This document shows positions 7,591-14,425 of a stretch of DNA of 14,425 nucleotides, piece after piece. Both the position numbers and the translations under genes were made by a program. Numbering within the stretch: position 1 is the first letter of the stretch; each line of letters opens with the position of its first letter. The notes under the pieces were generated by a model. That model was not told the origin of the DNA. It worked only from the letters and a program-made list of their open reading frames with translations, and searched no databases. Source of the DNA: Halomonas halophila (GTDB taxonomy: Bacteria > Pseudomonadota > Gammaproteobacteria > Pseudomonadales > Halomonadaceae); NCBI GenBank assembly GCA_002433675.1, contig DJIP01000252.1, forward strand, positions 1-14,425, in the 5' to 3' direction.

Positions 7591-7614
7591 CGGGAAGGGC
7601 GCCGCTCCTTCCCG
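7591..7614 (-). other. Hairpin between hemB and ppk
   Basis: CGGGAAGG (7591-7598) and CCTTCCCG (7607-7614) form an 8-bp stem with an 8-nt loop, starting three bases past the hemB stop. No U-tract follows in the minus direction. It could be a processing or stabilising element, or a partial block that lowers ppk relative to hemB. Confidence 0.45.
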
Positions 7615-7617
7615 TGA

Positions 7618-8699
<1,082 letters not shown>

Positions 8700-8743
8700 T
8701 GATTGAGTATATTCCTCCTCTCCCGTTCGTCGAAAGTCGCGTC

Positions 8744-8772
8744 TTGTCGCACCCGTGGCGACTCTCTAGAGT
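8744..8772 (+). promoter_or_regulatory. Candidate sigma-70 promoter of elbB
   Basis: TTGTCG (8744-8749), a 17-bp spacer and TAGAGT (8767-8772) match four of six consensus bases at each hexamer. The leader to the elbB start would be about 50 nt. TATATT at 8708-8713 is an alternative -10 but has no good -35. Confidence 0.4.
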
Positions 8773-8829
8773 AGTGGCAGTCTTGGCCGCGTCCGGCCCC
8801 GTTCGCGACGCGCTATAAAGGAGAATGAC

Positions 8830-9495
8830 ATGAGTAAACAGGTAGCGATCGTCTTGTCGGGCTGCGGCGTACAGGATGGCTCCGAGATCTACGAGACCAC
8901 CCTGACCCTGCTGCGCCTGGACCAGCTGGGCATCGCCTATCGCTGTTTTGCCCCGGATATCGCTCACCAGGAGGTGATCGACCACCACCAGGGGGAGGCC
9001 GTCGAGGAGACGCGCAATGTGCTGGTCGAGTCCGCCCGCCTGGCCCGGGGCGAGATTTCGCCGCTGGATGAGCTGTCGGCATCGGACTTCGATGCCCTGA
9101 TCCTGCCCGGTGGCTTCGGGGTGGCCAAGAATCTTTCGAACTACGCCACGGCCAAGTCCGAGATGGAAGTCCACGAGGATCTGGCTGAGCTGCTGATCGA
9201 GTTTCACGATGCGCGCAAGCCGATCGGCCTGATGTGCATCGCGCCGGTGCTGGTGCCCAAGGTGCTGGGGCCGGGCATCGCCGTCACCATCGGTACCGAT
9301 CCTGAGGTGTGTGGCTGCATCAGCGCCATGGGCGGCCTGCATCGCAGCTGTGCGGTGGACGATATCGTGGTGGACTTCGAACATCGCCTGGTGACCACCC
9401 CCGCCTATATGCTGGCCACCCGCATCAGCGAGGCGGCGCTGGGCATCAACAAGCTGGTGGATCGCATCGACGAGATGATGGACGTCAACACCTGA
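8830..9495 (+). CDS. elbB: ElbB, DJ-1/PfpI-family glyoxalase-like protein
   Basis: A cytosolic 221-residue class I glutamine-amidotransferase-like protein. E. coli ElbB has been linked to isoprenoid synthesis by genetics and to weak glyoxalase activity; the true substrate is unclear. The family signature is complete: LSGCGVQDGSEIYE (9-22), GEAVEETRNVL (55-65), ILPGGFGVAKNLSN (91-104), GLMCIAP with nucleophile Cys136, TIGTD (153-157) and VTTPAYM (188-194). Length agrees with E. coli ElbB. Start ATG 8830 has AAGGAGA six bases upstream, one of the best ribosome sites in the window. It is divergent from hemB and convergent with tatC, with which it shares a terminator. Confidence 0.95.
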   Translation: MSKQVAIVLSGCGVQDGSEIYETTLTLLRLDQLGIAYRCFAPDIAHQEVIDHHQGEAVEETRNVLVESARLARGEISPLDELSASDFDALILPGGFGVAKNLSNYATAKSEMEVHEDLAELLIEFHDARKPIGLMCIAPVLVPKVLGPGIAVTIGTDPEVCGCISAMGGLHRSCAVDDIVVDFEHRLVTTPAYMLATRISEAALGINKLVDRIDEMMDVNT

Positions 9496-9505
9496 GCGCC
9501 GTCAC

Positions 9506-9526
9506 CAGCGGGGCCAGGCCCCGCTG
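9506..9526 (+). other. Hairpin after elbB
   Basis: CAGCGGGGC (9506-9514) pairs with GCCCCGCTG (9518-9526) over a 3-nt loop, 10 bases after the elbB stop. No T-run follows, so it is unlikely to terminate by itself; the terminator at 9598-9625 is downstream. Confidence 0.45.
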
Positions 9527-9597
9527 AGGCGTCGGACGATGGCTGCTCAGCGTCCAGGCGCCGTGAACACCACCGCTGCGAGAACGGTAAGAAAAGC

Positions 9598-9625
9598 AAA
9601 GCCCGAGGCCAATGCCTCGGGCTTT
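9598..9625. terminator. Bidirectional terminator between elbB and tatC
   Basis: AAAGCCCGAGGC (9598-9609) and GCCTCGGGCTTT (9614-9625) form a perfect 12-bp stem with loop CAAT. The A/T ends give U-tracts in both directions; the minus-strand side continues GCTTTTC. It sits 38 bp past the tatC stop and about 100 bp past the elbB stop. Confidence 0.88.
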
Positions 9626-9663
9626 GTGCTTGTTGACGACCGGCGCTTGTGTCGGTGTCCGGA

Positions 9664-10440
9664 TCACGCCTCGTCCGGCGCTTCCTCGTCGTCGCTGCTC
9701 TGCCTCTTGACCAGCCGGCCGAACAGCAGTCCGACCTCGTAGAGCAGGTACATGGGCACCGCCAGCAGGCTCTGGCTGACCACGTCCGGCGGCGTCATCA
9801 GCATGCCGATGACGAAGCAGCCGAGGATGACGTAGGGGCGCTTGGCACTCAGGCTCTTGACGCTGGCGGCGCCGGTGAGGATGAGCAGGAAGGTGGCAAT
9901 CGGGATCTCGAAGGCGATACCGAAGGCGAAGAACAGCTTCAGCACGAAATTGAGATACTGGTTGATATCGGTCATCACCTGCACGTTCTCCGGCCCGGTC
10001 TGGGTGAAGAAGGCGAACAGCAGGGGAAAGACCACGTAGTAGGCGAAGGCCGCACCGAGATAGAACAGCAGGACGCTCGAGGCCAGAAGCGGCAGGGCCA
10101 GGGCCTTTTCCTTGTCGTACAGCCCCGGGGCCACGAAGGCCCAGGCCTGGTGCAGGACGAAGGGAATGGCCACGAACACCGCCACCACCAGGGTCAGCTT
10201 GAACGGCGCCAGGAAGGGCGACGCCACCTCGGTGGCGATCATCTGGGAGCCTTCCGGCAGCAGCTCCATCAAGGGATCTGCGACAAACTGGTAGATGTCG
10301 TTGGAAAAGGCGTAGAGCGCCAGGAAGATCACCAAGATGGCGATCACGGCGCGCATCAGCCGCGAGCGCAGCTCCACCAGGTGTTCGATCAGTGGGGCGT
10401 GGCCCTGGCTTGACGGCGGAGTGTCACCGGTATCGCTCAT
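9664..10440 (-). CDS. tatC: Sec-independent (twin-arginine) translocase subunit TatC
   Basis: Multi-spanning inner-membrane receptor that binds twin-arginine signal peptides of folded proteins. 258 residues with six predicted membrane helices. [12 protein letters not shown] (20-31) carries the conserved signal-recognition glutamate. The second cytoplasmic loop reads [16 protein letters not shown], with the other conserved glutamate. [11 protein letters not shown] near helix 5-6 is typical. The C-tail is acidic ([11 protein letters not shown]). Its ATG overlaps the tatB stop by four bases (ATGA), indicating translational coupling. PhoX in this window is an obvious substrate. Confidence 0.97.
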   Translation of the reverse strand: MSDTGDTPPSSQGHAPLIEHLVELRSRLMRAVIAILVIFLALYAFSNDIYQFVADPLMELLPEGSQMIATEVASPFLAPFKLTLVVAVFVAIPFVLHQAWAFVAPGLYDKEKALALPLLASSVLLFYLGAAFAYYVVFPLLFAFFTQTGPENVQVMTDINQYLNFVLKLFFAFGIAFEIPIATFLLILTGAASVKSLSAKRPYVILGCFVIGMLMTPPDVVSQSLLAVPMYLLYEVGLLFGRLVKRQSSDDEEAPDEA

Positions 10441-10913
10441 CGGGTGGCGGAGTCCTTGTGCTCGGAAGAGGCGGTGTCATCGCTGGGCGTTGATGGGCGG
10501 GATAGCGTGGAAGCTGAGGCGCCGGACGACGAGGCGCTTGCGGCGCTGTCGACGGCGTCATCCAGCCGCTGGCTGGCCGGGGCTGGCTTGGCGCCGGTGG
10601 AATCCGCCTGTCCGCCGTTGCCCTTGTTCGGGGTGTCGGCGATGGACTCCACACTGCGCTTGGCTTGTTCGGCGCTGCGCTTGGCCTGGTTGACGCTGTC
10701 GTCCAGCTTGCGTTCCTGCTCCTTGAGCTTCTGGCGCAGTTCCTCGGCCTCGAGCTGGGCGCTGATCTCGCGCTGCATGCCGGCCACCGAACGCTTGATG
10801 CGTCCGATCCACAGGCCGGCGGTGCGCGCGGCCTTGGGCAGCCGCTCGGGACCCAGCACCAGCAGTCCCACCACCCCGATGATCAGCAGTTCCAGAAAGC
10901 CGATATCGAACAT
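10437..10913 (-). CDS. tatB: Twin-arginine translocase subunit TatB
   Basis: 158-residue partner of TatC in the Tat receptor complex. It has the diagnostic start [26 protein letters not shown], with Glu8 in the membrane helix and the Gly21-Pro22 hinge before the amphipathic helix (23-45). A charged coiled region (50-90) rich in Lys, Glu and Gln follows. The last 60 residues are low-complexity Ser/Ala/Thr and look disordered. It starts six bases after the tatA stop without a clear ribosome site, so coupling to tatA is likely. Confidence 0.96.
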   Translation of the reverse strand: MFDIGFLELLIIGVVGLLVLGPERLPKAARTAGLWIGRIKRSVAGMQREISAQLEAEELRQKLKEQERKLDDSVNQAKRSAEQAKRSVESIADTPNKGNGGQADSTGAKPAPASQRLDDAVDSAASASSSGASASTLSRPSTPSDDTASSEHKDSATR

Positions 10914-10919
10914 GTGGCG

Positions 10920-11183
10920 TTACTTGCGTTCGTCGGAGGATTCGGGCTTGCGCTCCGCCTCGACGTCGTAGGTGTTGTTGGGCGTATCGGTCTCGTCATG
11001 ACGGACCTGGGCCTGGGGCTTGGCCTCGTCAGTCTTGTCCTCATCCTCGTTGACGGCTTTCTTGAAGCCCTTGACCGCGCCACCCAGGTCGCTGCCAACG
11101 TTGCGCAGCTTCTTGGTGCCGAAGATCAGGATGATGATGCCGAGCACGATCAGCAGTTGCCAGATACTGATACCACCTAACAT
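10920..11183 (-). CDS. tatA: Twin-arginine translocase subunit TatA
   Basis: 87-residue pore-forming subunit that oligomerises around the TatBC-substrate complex. One N-terminal membrane helix (about 5-20), FGTKKL hinge (21-26), amphipathic helix [18 protein letters not shown] (27-44) with the conserved Phe40, then an acidic, hydrophilic tail. Ribosome site GAGGAA lies six bases upstream of ATG 11183. A GC-rich hairpin sits in the 57-bp gap after hisE. Confidence 0.96.
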   Translation of the reverse strand: MLGGISIWQLLIVLGIIILIFGTKKLRNVGSDLGGAVKGFKKAVNEDEDKTDEAKPQAQVRHDETDTPNNTYDVEAERKPESSDERK

Positions 11184-11201
11184 AAGAACTTCCTCAATAT
11201 G

Positions 11202-11216
11202 CGGCGCCAGGCGCCG
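11202..11216 (-). other. Small hairpin in the hisE-tatA gap
   Basis: CGGCGC (11202-11207) pairs with GCGCCG (11211-11216) over three bases. There is no U-tract. It is about 20 bp upstream of the tatA start and could mark an mRNA processing site between the his and tat parts of the operon. Confidence 0.35.
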
Positions 11217-11240
11217 TGAATCGTTGGTTCCCGCCGAGGC

Positions 11241-11573
11241 TCAGGAGCGGCGCGAGGCCTTCTCCTCATGCCCCGATACGCCGAAGCGTCGGGCGAGTTC
11301 ATCCAGCACCTGCCGATGGTCGAGTCCCAGGTGCGAGAGCATCACCAGACTATGAAACCACAGGTCTGCCGTTTCGGCGATCAACGCCTCGCGGCTAGCT
11401 GGATCCGCGTCAACATCCTTGGCGGCAAGTACGGTCTCCACCGCCTCTTCGCCCACCTTCTCGAGTATCTTGTTCAGCCCCTTGTGATGCAAGGAGGCGA
11501 CGTAGGAAGTGTCAGGATCGGCGTGCCGACGTTCGCTGAGGGCGGCGTCGAGCTGGTTCAGAATATCGCTCAT
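11241..11573 (-). CDS. hisE: Phosphoribosyl-ATP pyrophosphohydrolase
   Basis: Second step of histidine synthesis: hydrolyses phosphoribosyl-ATP to phosphoribosyl-AMP and pyrophosphate. 110 residues, typical for stand-alone HisE. The MazG-like metal-binding motif is present as EKVGEEAVE (38-46) with the second acidic pair in ETADLW (67-72). [13 protein letters not shown] is a strong family signature. ATG 11573 was preferred over ATG 11588 because GGAA lies nine bases upstream of it and its N-terminus ([12 protein letters not shown]) fits homologs. The start is 22 bp after the ubiB stop. In Pseudomonas the partner gene hisI stands between ubiB and hisE; here it is absent. Confidence 0.95.
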   Translation of the reverse strand: MSDILNQLDAALSERRHADPDTSYVASLHHKGLNKILEKVGEEAVETVLAAKDVDADPASREALIAETADLWFHSLVMLSHLGLDHRQVLDELARRFGVSGHEEKASRRS

Positions 11574-11595
11574 CGGTGAAGATTCCATTAAAAGA

Positions 11596-13218
11596 TCAGT
11601 TCCAGATCACCAGCAGTGTGCCGATGCCCGCGGCCACCAGTACCGGCCAGGGCTGGTCGGACAGCCAGCCGGACAAAGGCTGCCAGGCCAGCGCCACCGC
11701 GGCCAGGGCGAGCCCCAGTCGGGTCCGGCGTATTCGCCTGGCCTGGCGGGTCAGCTGGCCGAGGATGTGGGTCATGACCTCACCCTGCTGGGTGATCTGG
11801 CGCGATCGCTTCTCGGTCTGGGACAGTGCCTGGTGCGCCAGCACCGGCAACTCCGGTAGCTGCCGGGTCAGCTCCGGCGCCTGCCGCTTGAACGACTCCC
11901 ACAGGCCCTGGGCACCGGCGCGCTCCTTCATCCAGCGCTCCAGGTAGGGCTTGGCGGTGGCCCACAGATCCAGGTCCGGGTAGAGCTGACGGCCCAGGCC
12001 CTCGATATTGAGCAGGGTCTTCTGCAGCAGCACCAGCTGGGGCTGGACCTCCATATTGAAACGCCGCGCGGTCTGGAACAGGCCCAGCAGCACCTGGCCG
12101 AACGAGATGTCCTTGAGCGGCTTCTCGAGGATCGGCTCGCAGACCGTGCGTACCGCCGCCGCGAACTCGTTGGCGCGGGTATCTTCGGCCACCCAGCCGG
12201 ACTCGATGTGCAGCGCCGCGACCTCGTAGTAGTCCTGGTGGAAGAAGGCCAGCAGGTTGCGCGCCAGGTAGTCCTGGTCTTCCCGGGTAAGGCTGCCGAC
12301 GATGCCGCAGTCGATGGCGATGTACTGGGGGTCGGACGGTGCCTGGCGGGAGACGAAGATGTTGCCCGGGTGCATGTCGGCGTGGAAGAAGTTGTCGCGG
12401 AACACCTGGGTGAAGAAGATCTCCACGCCGCGCTCGGCCAGGCGCTTCAGGTCGGTACCCTGGGCCTTGAGCGCTTCGATGTCGGCCACCGGCACGCCGT
12501 AAATGCGTTCCTGGACCATCACCTTGTGGCGGGTCAGCGGCCAGTGGATCGACGGCACGTACAACAGTGGCGACTTGTCGAAGTTGCGCTTGAGCTGGGA
12601 GGTGTTGGCCGCTTCCTTGGTCAGGTCGAGCTCGTCGAACAGGGTGGTCTCGTAGTCGCGGACCACTTCCACCGGGTGCAGTCGGCGCGCTTCCGGCACC
12701 TTGTTCAGCGCTCGTGCCACCAGGTACATCAGCGCCATGTCCTGGCGCATGACCCGCTCGATGCCTGGGCGAATCACCTTGACCACCACGTCCTGGCCGT
12801 CTGGCAGCCTGGCGGTGTGGACCTGGGCAATCGAGGCCGAGGCCAGCGGCTCACGAGAAAACTCGGCGAACAGTATCTCGAGCGGCTCGCCCAGGGATTC
12901 CTCGATCAGCGCCTCGGCCTGTTCGCCGGGGAAGGGCGGTACCTGATCCTGCAGCCGCTTGAGCTCATTGGCGATGTCGTCGGGGAACAGGTCGCGCCGG
13001 GTCGACAGCATCTGGCCGAACTTGACGAAGATCGGTCCCAGTGACTCCAGCGCCAGGCGCAGGCGTTCGCCGCGGGAGCGCTCGCCGACGGGAATCAGCT
13101 TGAGCGGCGACCAGGTGAATATCAGGCGCAGCCACCAGGGCAGCTTTTCCAGCGGCAGCAGGGTGTCGAGACGGTAGCGGGTGACGACCCAGATGATACG
13201 CAGCGGGCGGAGGATCAT
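11596..13218 (-). CDS. ubiB: UbiB, atypical kinase/ATPase of ubiquinone synthesis
   Basis: Membrane-associated ABC1/ADCK-family protein that supports coenzyme Q synthesis. 540 residues, near the usual length. KFGQ (66-69) is the family-specific KxGQ motif. [13 protein letters not shown] (126-138) replaces the normal kinase glycine loop. VVVKVIRPG (144-152) holds the ATP-site lysine, [10 protein letters not shown] (279-288) is the catalytic loop, and AIDCGIVG (301-308) is the metal-binding DFG equivalent. Two hydrophobic segments at the C-terminus (about 500-538) anchor it. Start ATG 13218 overlaps the ubiJ stop by four bases. The frame stays open upstream to 13386, but that extension is only the reverse side of ubiJ coding and does not look like UbiB. 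Confidence 0.97.
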   Translation of the reverse strand: MILRPLRIIWVVTRYRLDTLLPLEKLPWWLRLIFTWSPLKLIPVGERSRGERLRLALESLGPIFVKFGQMLSTRRDLFPDDIANELKRLQDQVPPFPGEQAEALIEESLGEPLEILFAEFSREPLASASIAQVHTARLPDGQDVVVKVIRPGIERVMRQDMALMYLVARALNKVPEARRLHPVEVVRDYETTLFDELDLTKEAANTSQLKRNFDKSPLLYVPSIHWPLTRHKVMVQERIYGVPVADIEALKAQGTDLKRLAERGVEIFFTQVFRDNFFHADMHPGNIFVSRQAPSDPQYIAIDCGIVGSLTREDQDYLARNLLAFFHQDYYEVAALHIESGWVAEDTRANEFAAAVRTVCEPILEKPLKDISFGQVLLGLFQTARRFNMEVQPQLVLLQKTLLNIEGLGRQLYPDLDLWATAKPYLERWMKERAGAQGLWESFKRQAPELTRQLPELPVLAHQALSQTEKRSRQITQQGEVMTHILGQLTRQARRIRRTRLGLALAAVALAWQPLSGWLSDQPWPVLVAAGIGTLLVIWN

Positions 13219-13856
13219 GAGGCGTCGTTCTCCCGGGCCAGCCGTCGAGTCAGACGCTTGAGGCGTGCCTCGGTGCGGTCGGTGGCCAGCTCCAGCTCGG
13301 TCAGCGCCTCGCGCATGGCCTCGAGCTGATGGCGGCCGGGCAGCCAGCGGGCCTCCTCGAAGACATACTCGGAGACGTCGGCACAAAGCTCACGGTGGGT
13401 ACGCAGGCCCCAGCGGGACAGGCCGCGCAGGCCTTCGGCGAGCTGGTGCGCCGGCAGGTCGCCGAGATAGCGGGCAAGCTCAGCCTCCCAGTCCAGATCG
13501 AGATCCAGCAGCAGGTCGCGGGTCGCCTCGAGCAGGTGGATCTTGCCGCGCACCGCCAGACGTCCCTCGAACATCAGACGTTCCATGTCGGCGCCGCCGG
13601 CCAGCCGGCCCAGGGTATCGCTGTCGAGCTCGACGATGGCATCCCAGGCGCCTTCATCGATTTCGTCTACCAAGAGCAGGTCAACCCCCTGGGGGTGATA
13701 GCACAGCGCCAGCTGGACACGCGGGGACTCCAGGCACATCAGCACCCGCTGGCCGGCCAGCGAACGCAGCCGAGAAGGCGAGGCAGGGTCGCGTGCGAGC
13801 AGGGCGTTGACGGTCTTCTCGATGCCGGCCAGCAGCAGGGTCGGGGTCAAGGCCAT
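13215..13856 (-). CDS. ubiJ: UbiJ, ubiquinone-synthesis accessory protein (SCP2 domain)
   Basis: Soluble lipid-binding-type protein that acts with UbiK as an accessory factor of the ubiquinone synthesis complex. 213 residues. The N-terminal half (residues 1-110) fits an SCP2-like sterol-carrier domain ([19 protein letters not shown] and [22 protein letters not shown]). The C-terminal part is helical and charged, probably coiled-coil ([31 protein letters not shown]). Two consecutive ATGs occur (13859, 13856); the second is better placed relative to the GAGGA behind the ubiE stop. The ATGA overlap with ubiB implies coupled translation. The recognition rests on domain pattern plus position between ubiE and ubiB. 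Confidence 0.9.
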   Translation of the reverse strand: MALTPTLLLAGIEKTVNALLARDPASPSRLRSLAGQRVLMCLESPRVQLALCYHPQGVDLLLVDEIDEGAWDAIVELDSDTLGRLAGGADMERLMFEGRLAVRGKIHLLEATRDLLLDLDLDWEAELARYLGDLPAHQLAEGLRGLSRWGLRTHRELCADVSEYVFEEARWLPGRHQLEAMREALTELELATDRTEARLKRLTRRLARENDAS

Positions 13857-13863
13857 CATGTCC

Positions 13864-14425
13864 TCAAAGCTTGATGCCGCGGTGCAGCGCGACGATGCCG
13901 CCGGTGAGATTGGTGTATTCGACGCGCTCGAGTCCGGCGGTTTCCATCATGCCCTTGAGCGTTTCCTGGTCCGGATGCATGCGGATCGACTCGGCCAGAT
14001 AGCGATAGCTGTCGGCGTCGCCGGCCACCAGTTCGCCCATCCTCGGCAGCAGACGGAAGGAGTACTCGTCGTAGGCACGGGTCAACAGCGGGTTGTCGGG
14101 CTTGGAGAATTCCAGCACCAGCAGGCGGCCGCCGGGCTTGAGGATGCGCGCCATGGAGGCCAGGGCGGCGTCCTTGTCGGTGACGTTGCGCAGGCCGAAG
14201 GCGATGGTGATGCAGTCAAAGGTGTTGTCGGGAAACGGCAGGCATTCGGCATTGGCCTGGACGTACTCGACGTTGCCACCGACACCACGGTCGATCAGCT
14301 TGTCGCGTCCCACCCCGAGCATGGAGGCGTTGATGTCGGCCAGCACCACCTTGCCGCGCGGTCCCACCATGCGCGAGAACTTCAGCGCCAGGTCGCCGGT
14401 GCCGCCGGCGATGTCGAGTACGCTA
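13864..14425 (-). CDS. ubiE: UbiE, ubiquinone/menaquinone C-methyltransferase, 5' end cut off by window
   Basis: S-adenosylmethionine-dependent methyltransferase for the C-methylation step of ubiquinone (and menaquinone) synthesis. The frame is open to the window edge; about 186 C-terminal residues are visible. The first visible residues, [18 protein letters not shown], are SAM motif I, so the internal ATG at 14370 is not the start. [51 protein letters not shown] and the UbiE hallmark [18 protein letters not shown] all follow in order, ending with [15 protein letters not shown]. It leads the ubiE-ubiJ-ubiB series; the promoter is outside the window. Confidence 0.97.
   Translation of the reverse strand, partial: SVLDIAGGTGDLALKFSRMVGPRGKVVLADINASMLGVGRDKLIDRGVGGNVEYVQANAECLPFPDNTFDCITIAFGLRNVTDKDAALASMARILKPGGRLLVLEFSKPDNPLLTRAYDEYSFRLLPRMGELVAGDADSYRYLAESIRMHPDQETLKGMMETAGLERVEYTNLTGGIVALHRGIKL

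Noticed and set aside
9664..10413. Plus-strand frame opposite tatC, rich in His, Gln, Glu and Gly
   Set aside because: The composition is the complement of TatC hydrophobic codons; tatC is unambiguous.
9664..11183. tatABC placed here as a dedicated exporter for PhoX
   Set aside because: The tat genes sit in the widespread ubi-his-tat order and serve many substrates. Their closeness to phoX is most likely chance.
12208..13044. Plus-strand open frame of 278 codons inside ubiB
   Set aside because: Antisense of the conserved UbiB kinase-like core. It has His/Val/Gln-rich shadow composition and no ribosome site.
13219..13386. 56-residue upstream extension of UbiB
   Set aside because: It lies within ubiJ coding in another frame, is Arg/Ala/Gly/Pro-rich, and the ATG at 13218 gives a normal UbiB N-terminus and a 4-bp overlap with ubiJ.

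Overview
This is ordinary-looking, gene-dense, GC-rich chromosomal DNA from a gammaproteobacterium. The protein sequences and the ubiE-ubiJ-ubiB-hisE-tatABC and hemB-ppk gene orders suggest a relative of Halomonas (Halomonadaceae) or Pseudomonas. That placement is inference from recognised protein families; no search was run. No tRNA, rRNA, CRISPR array, insertion sequence or prophage gene was seen.

Layout, left to right. (1) The 3' part of a class I DAHP synthase gene (+, shikimate pathway), with a strong hairpin terminator behind it. (2) Two minus-strand genes: a lytic-transglycosylase-like lipoprotein and a 253-residue protein that faintly resembles the cytoplasmic domain of the type II secretion protein GspL. 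Just behind the lipoprotein stop lies a second, diverged copy of the end of the same gene. (3) A PhoX-type, Tat-exported alkaline phosphatase gene (+), convergent with (4) a minus-strand hemB-ppk pair (porphobilinogen synthase, polyphosphate kinase 1). (5) elbB (+), divergent from hemB and convergent with (6) a minus-strand run ubiE-ubiJ-ubiB-hisE-tatA-tatB-tatC (ubiquinone synthesis, a histidine-pathway enzyme and the twin-arginine translocase). ubiE runs off the right edge.

The most coherent biological signal is phosphate. Upstream of phoX and upstream of hemB-ppk there are 18-bp sequences with the 7-4-7 direct-repeat structure of a PhoB box. Each sits exactly 10 bp before a plausible -10 hexamer, in the right orientation. 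If these are real, phosphate starvation would turn on both a secreted phosphatase that frees phosphate and the enzyme that stores it as polyphosphate, and would carry the haem-pathway gene hemB along. PhoX needs the Tat translocase encoded at the other end of the window.

Other points of interest are the tail relic at 893-999, whose six differences from the gene's last 28 codons are all silent, the possible orphan GspL-like domain, and the absence of hisI from between ubiB and hisE. I did not find a convincing new multi-gene system.
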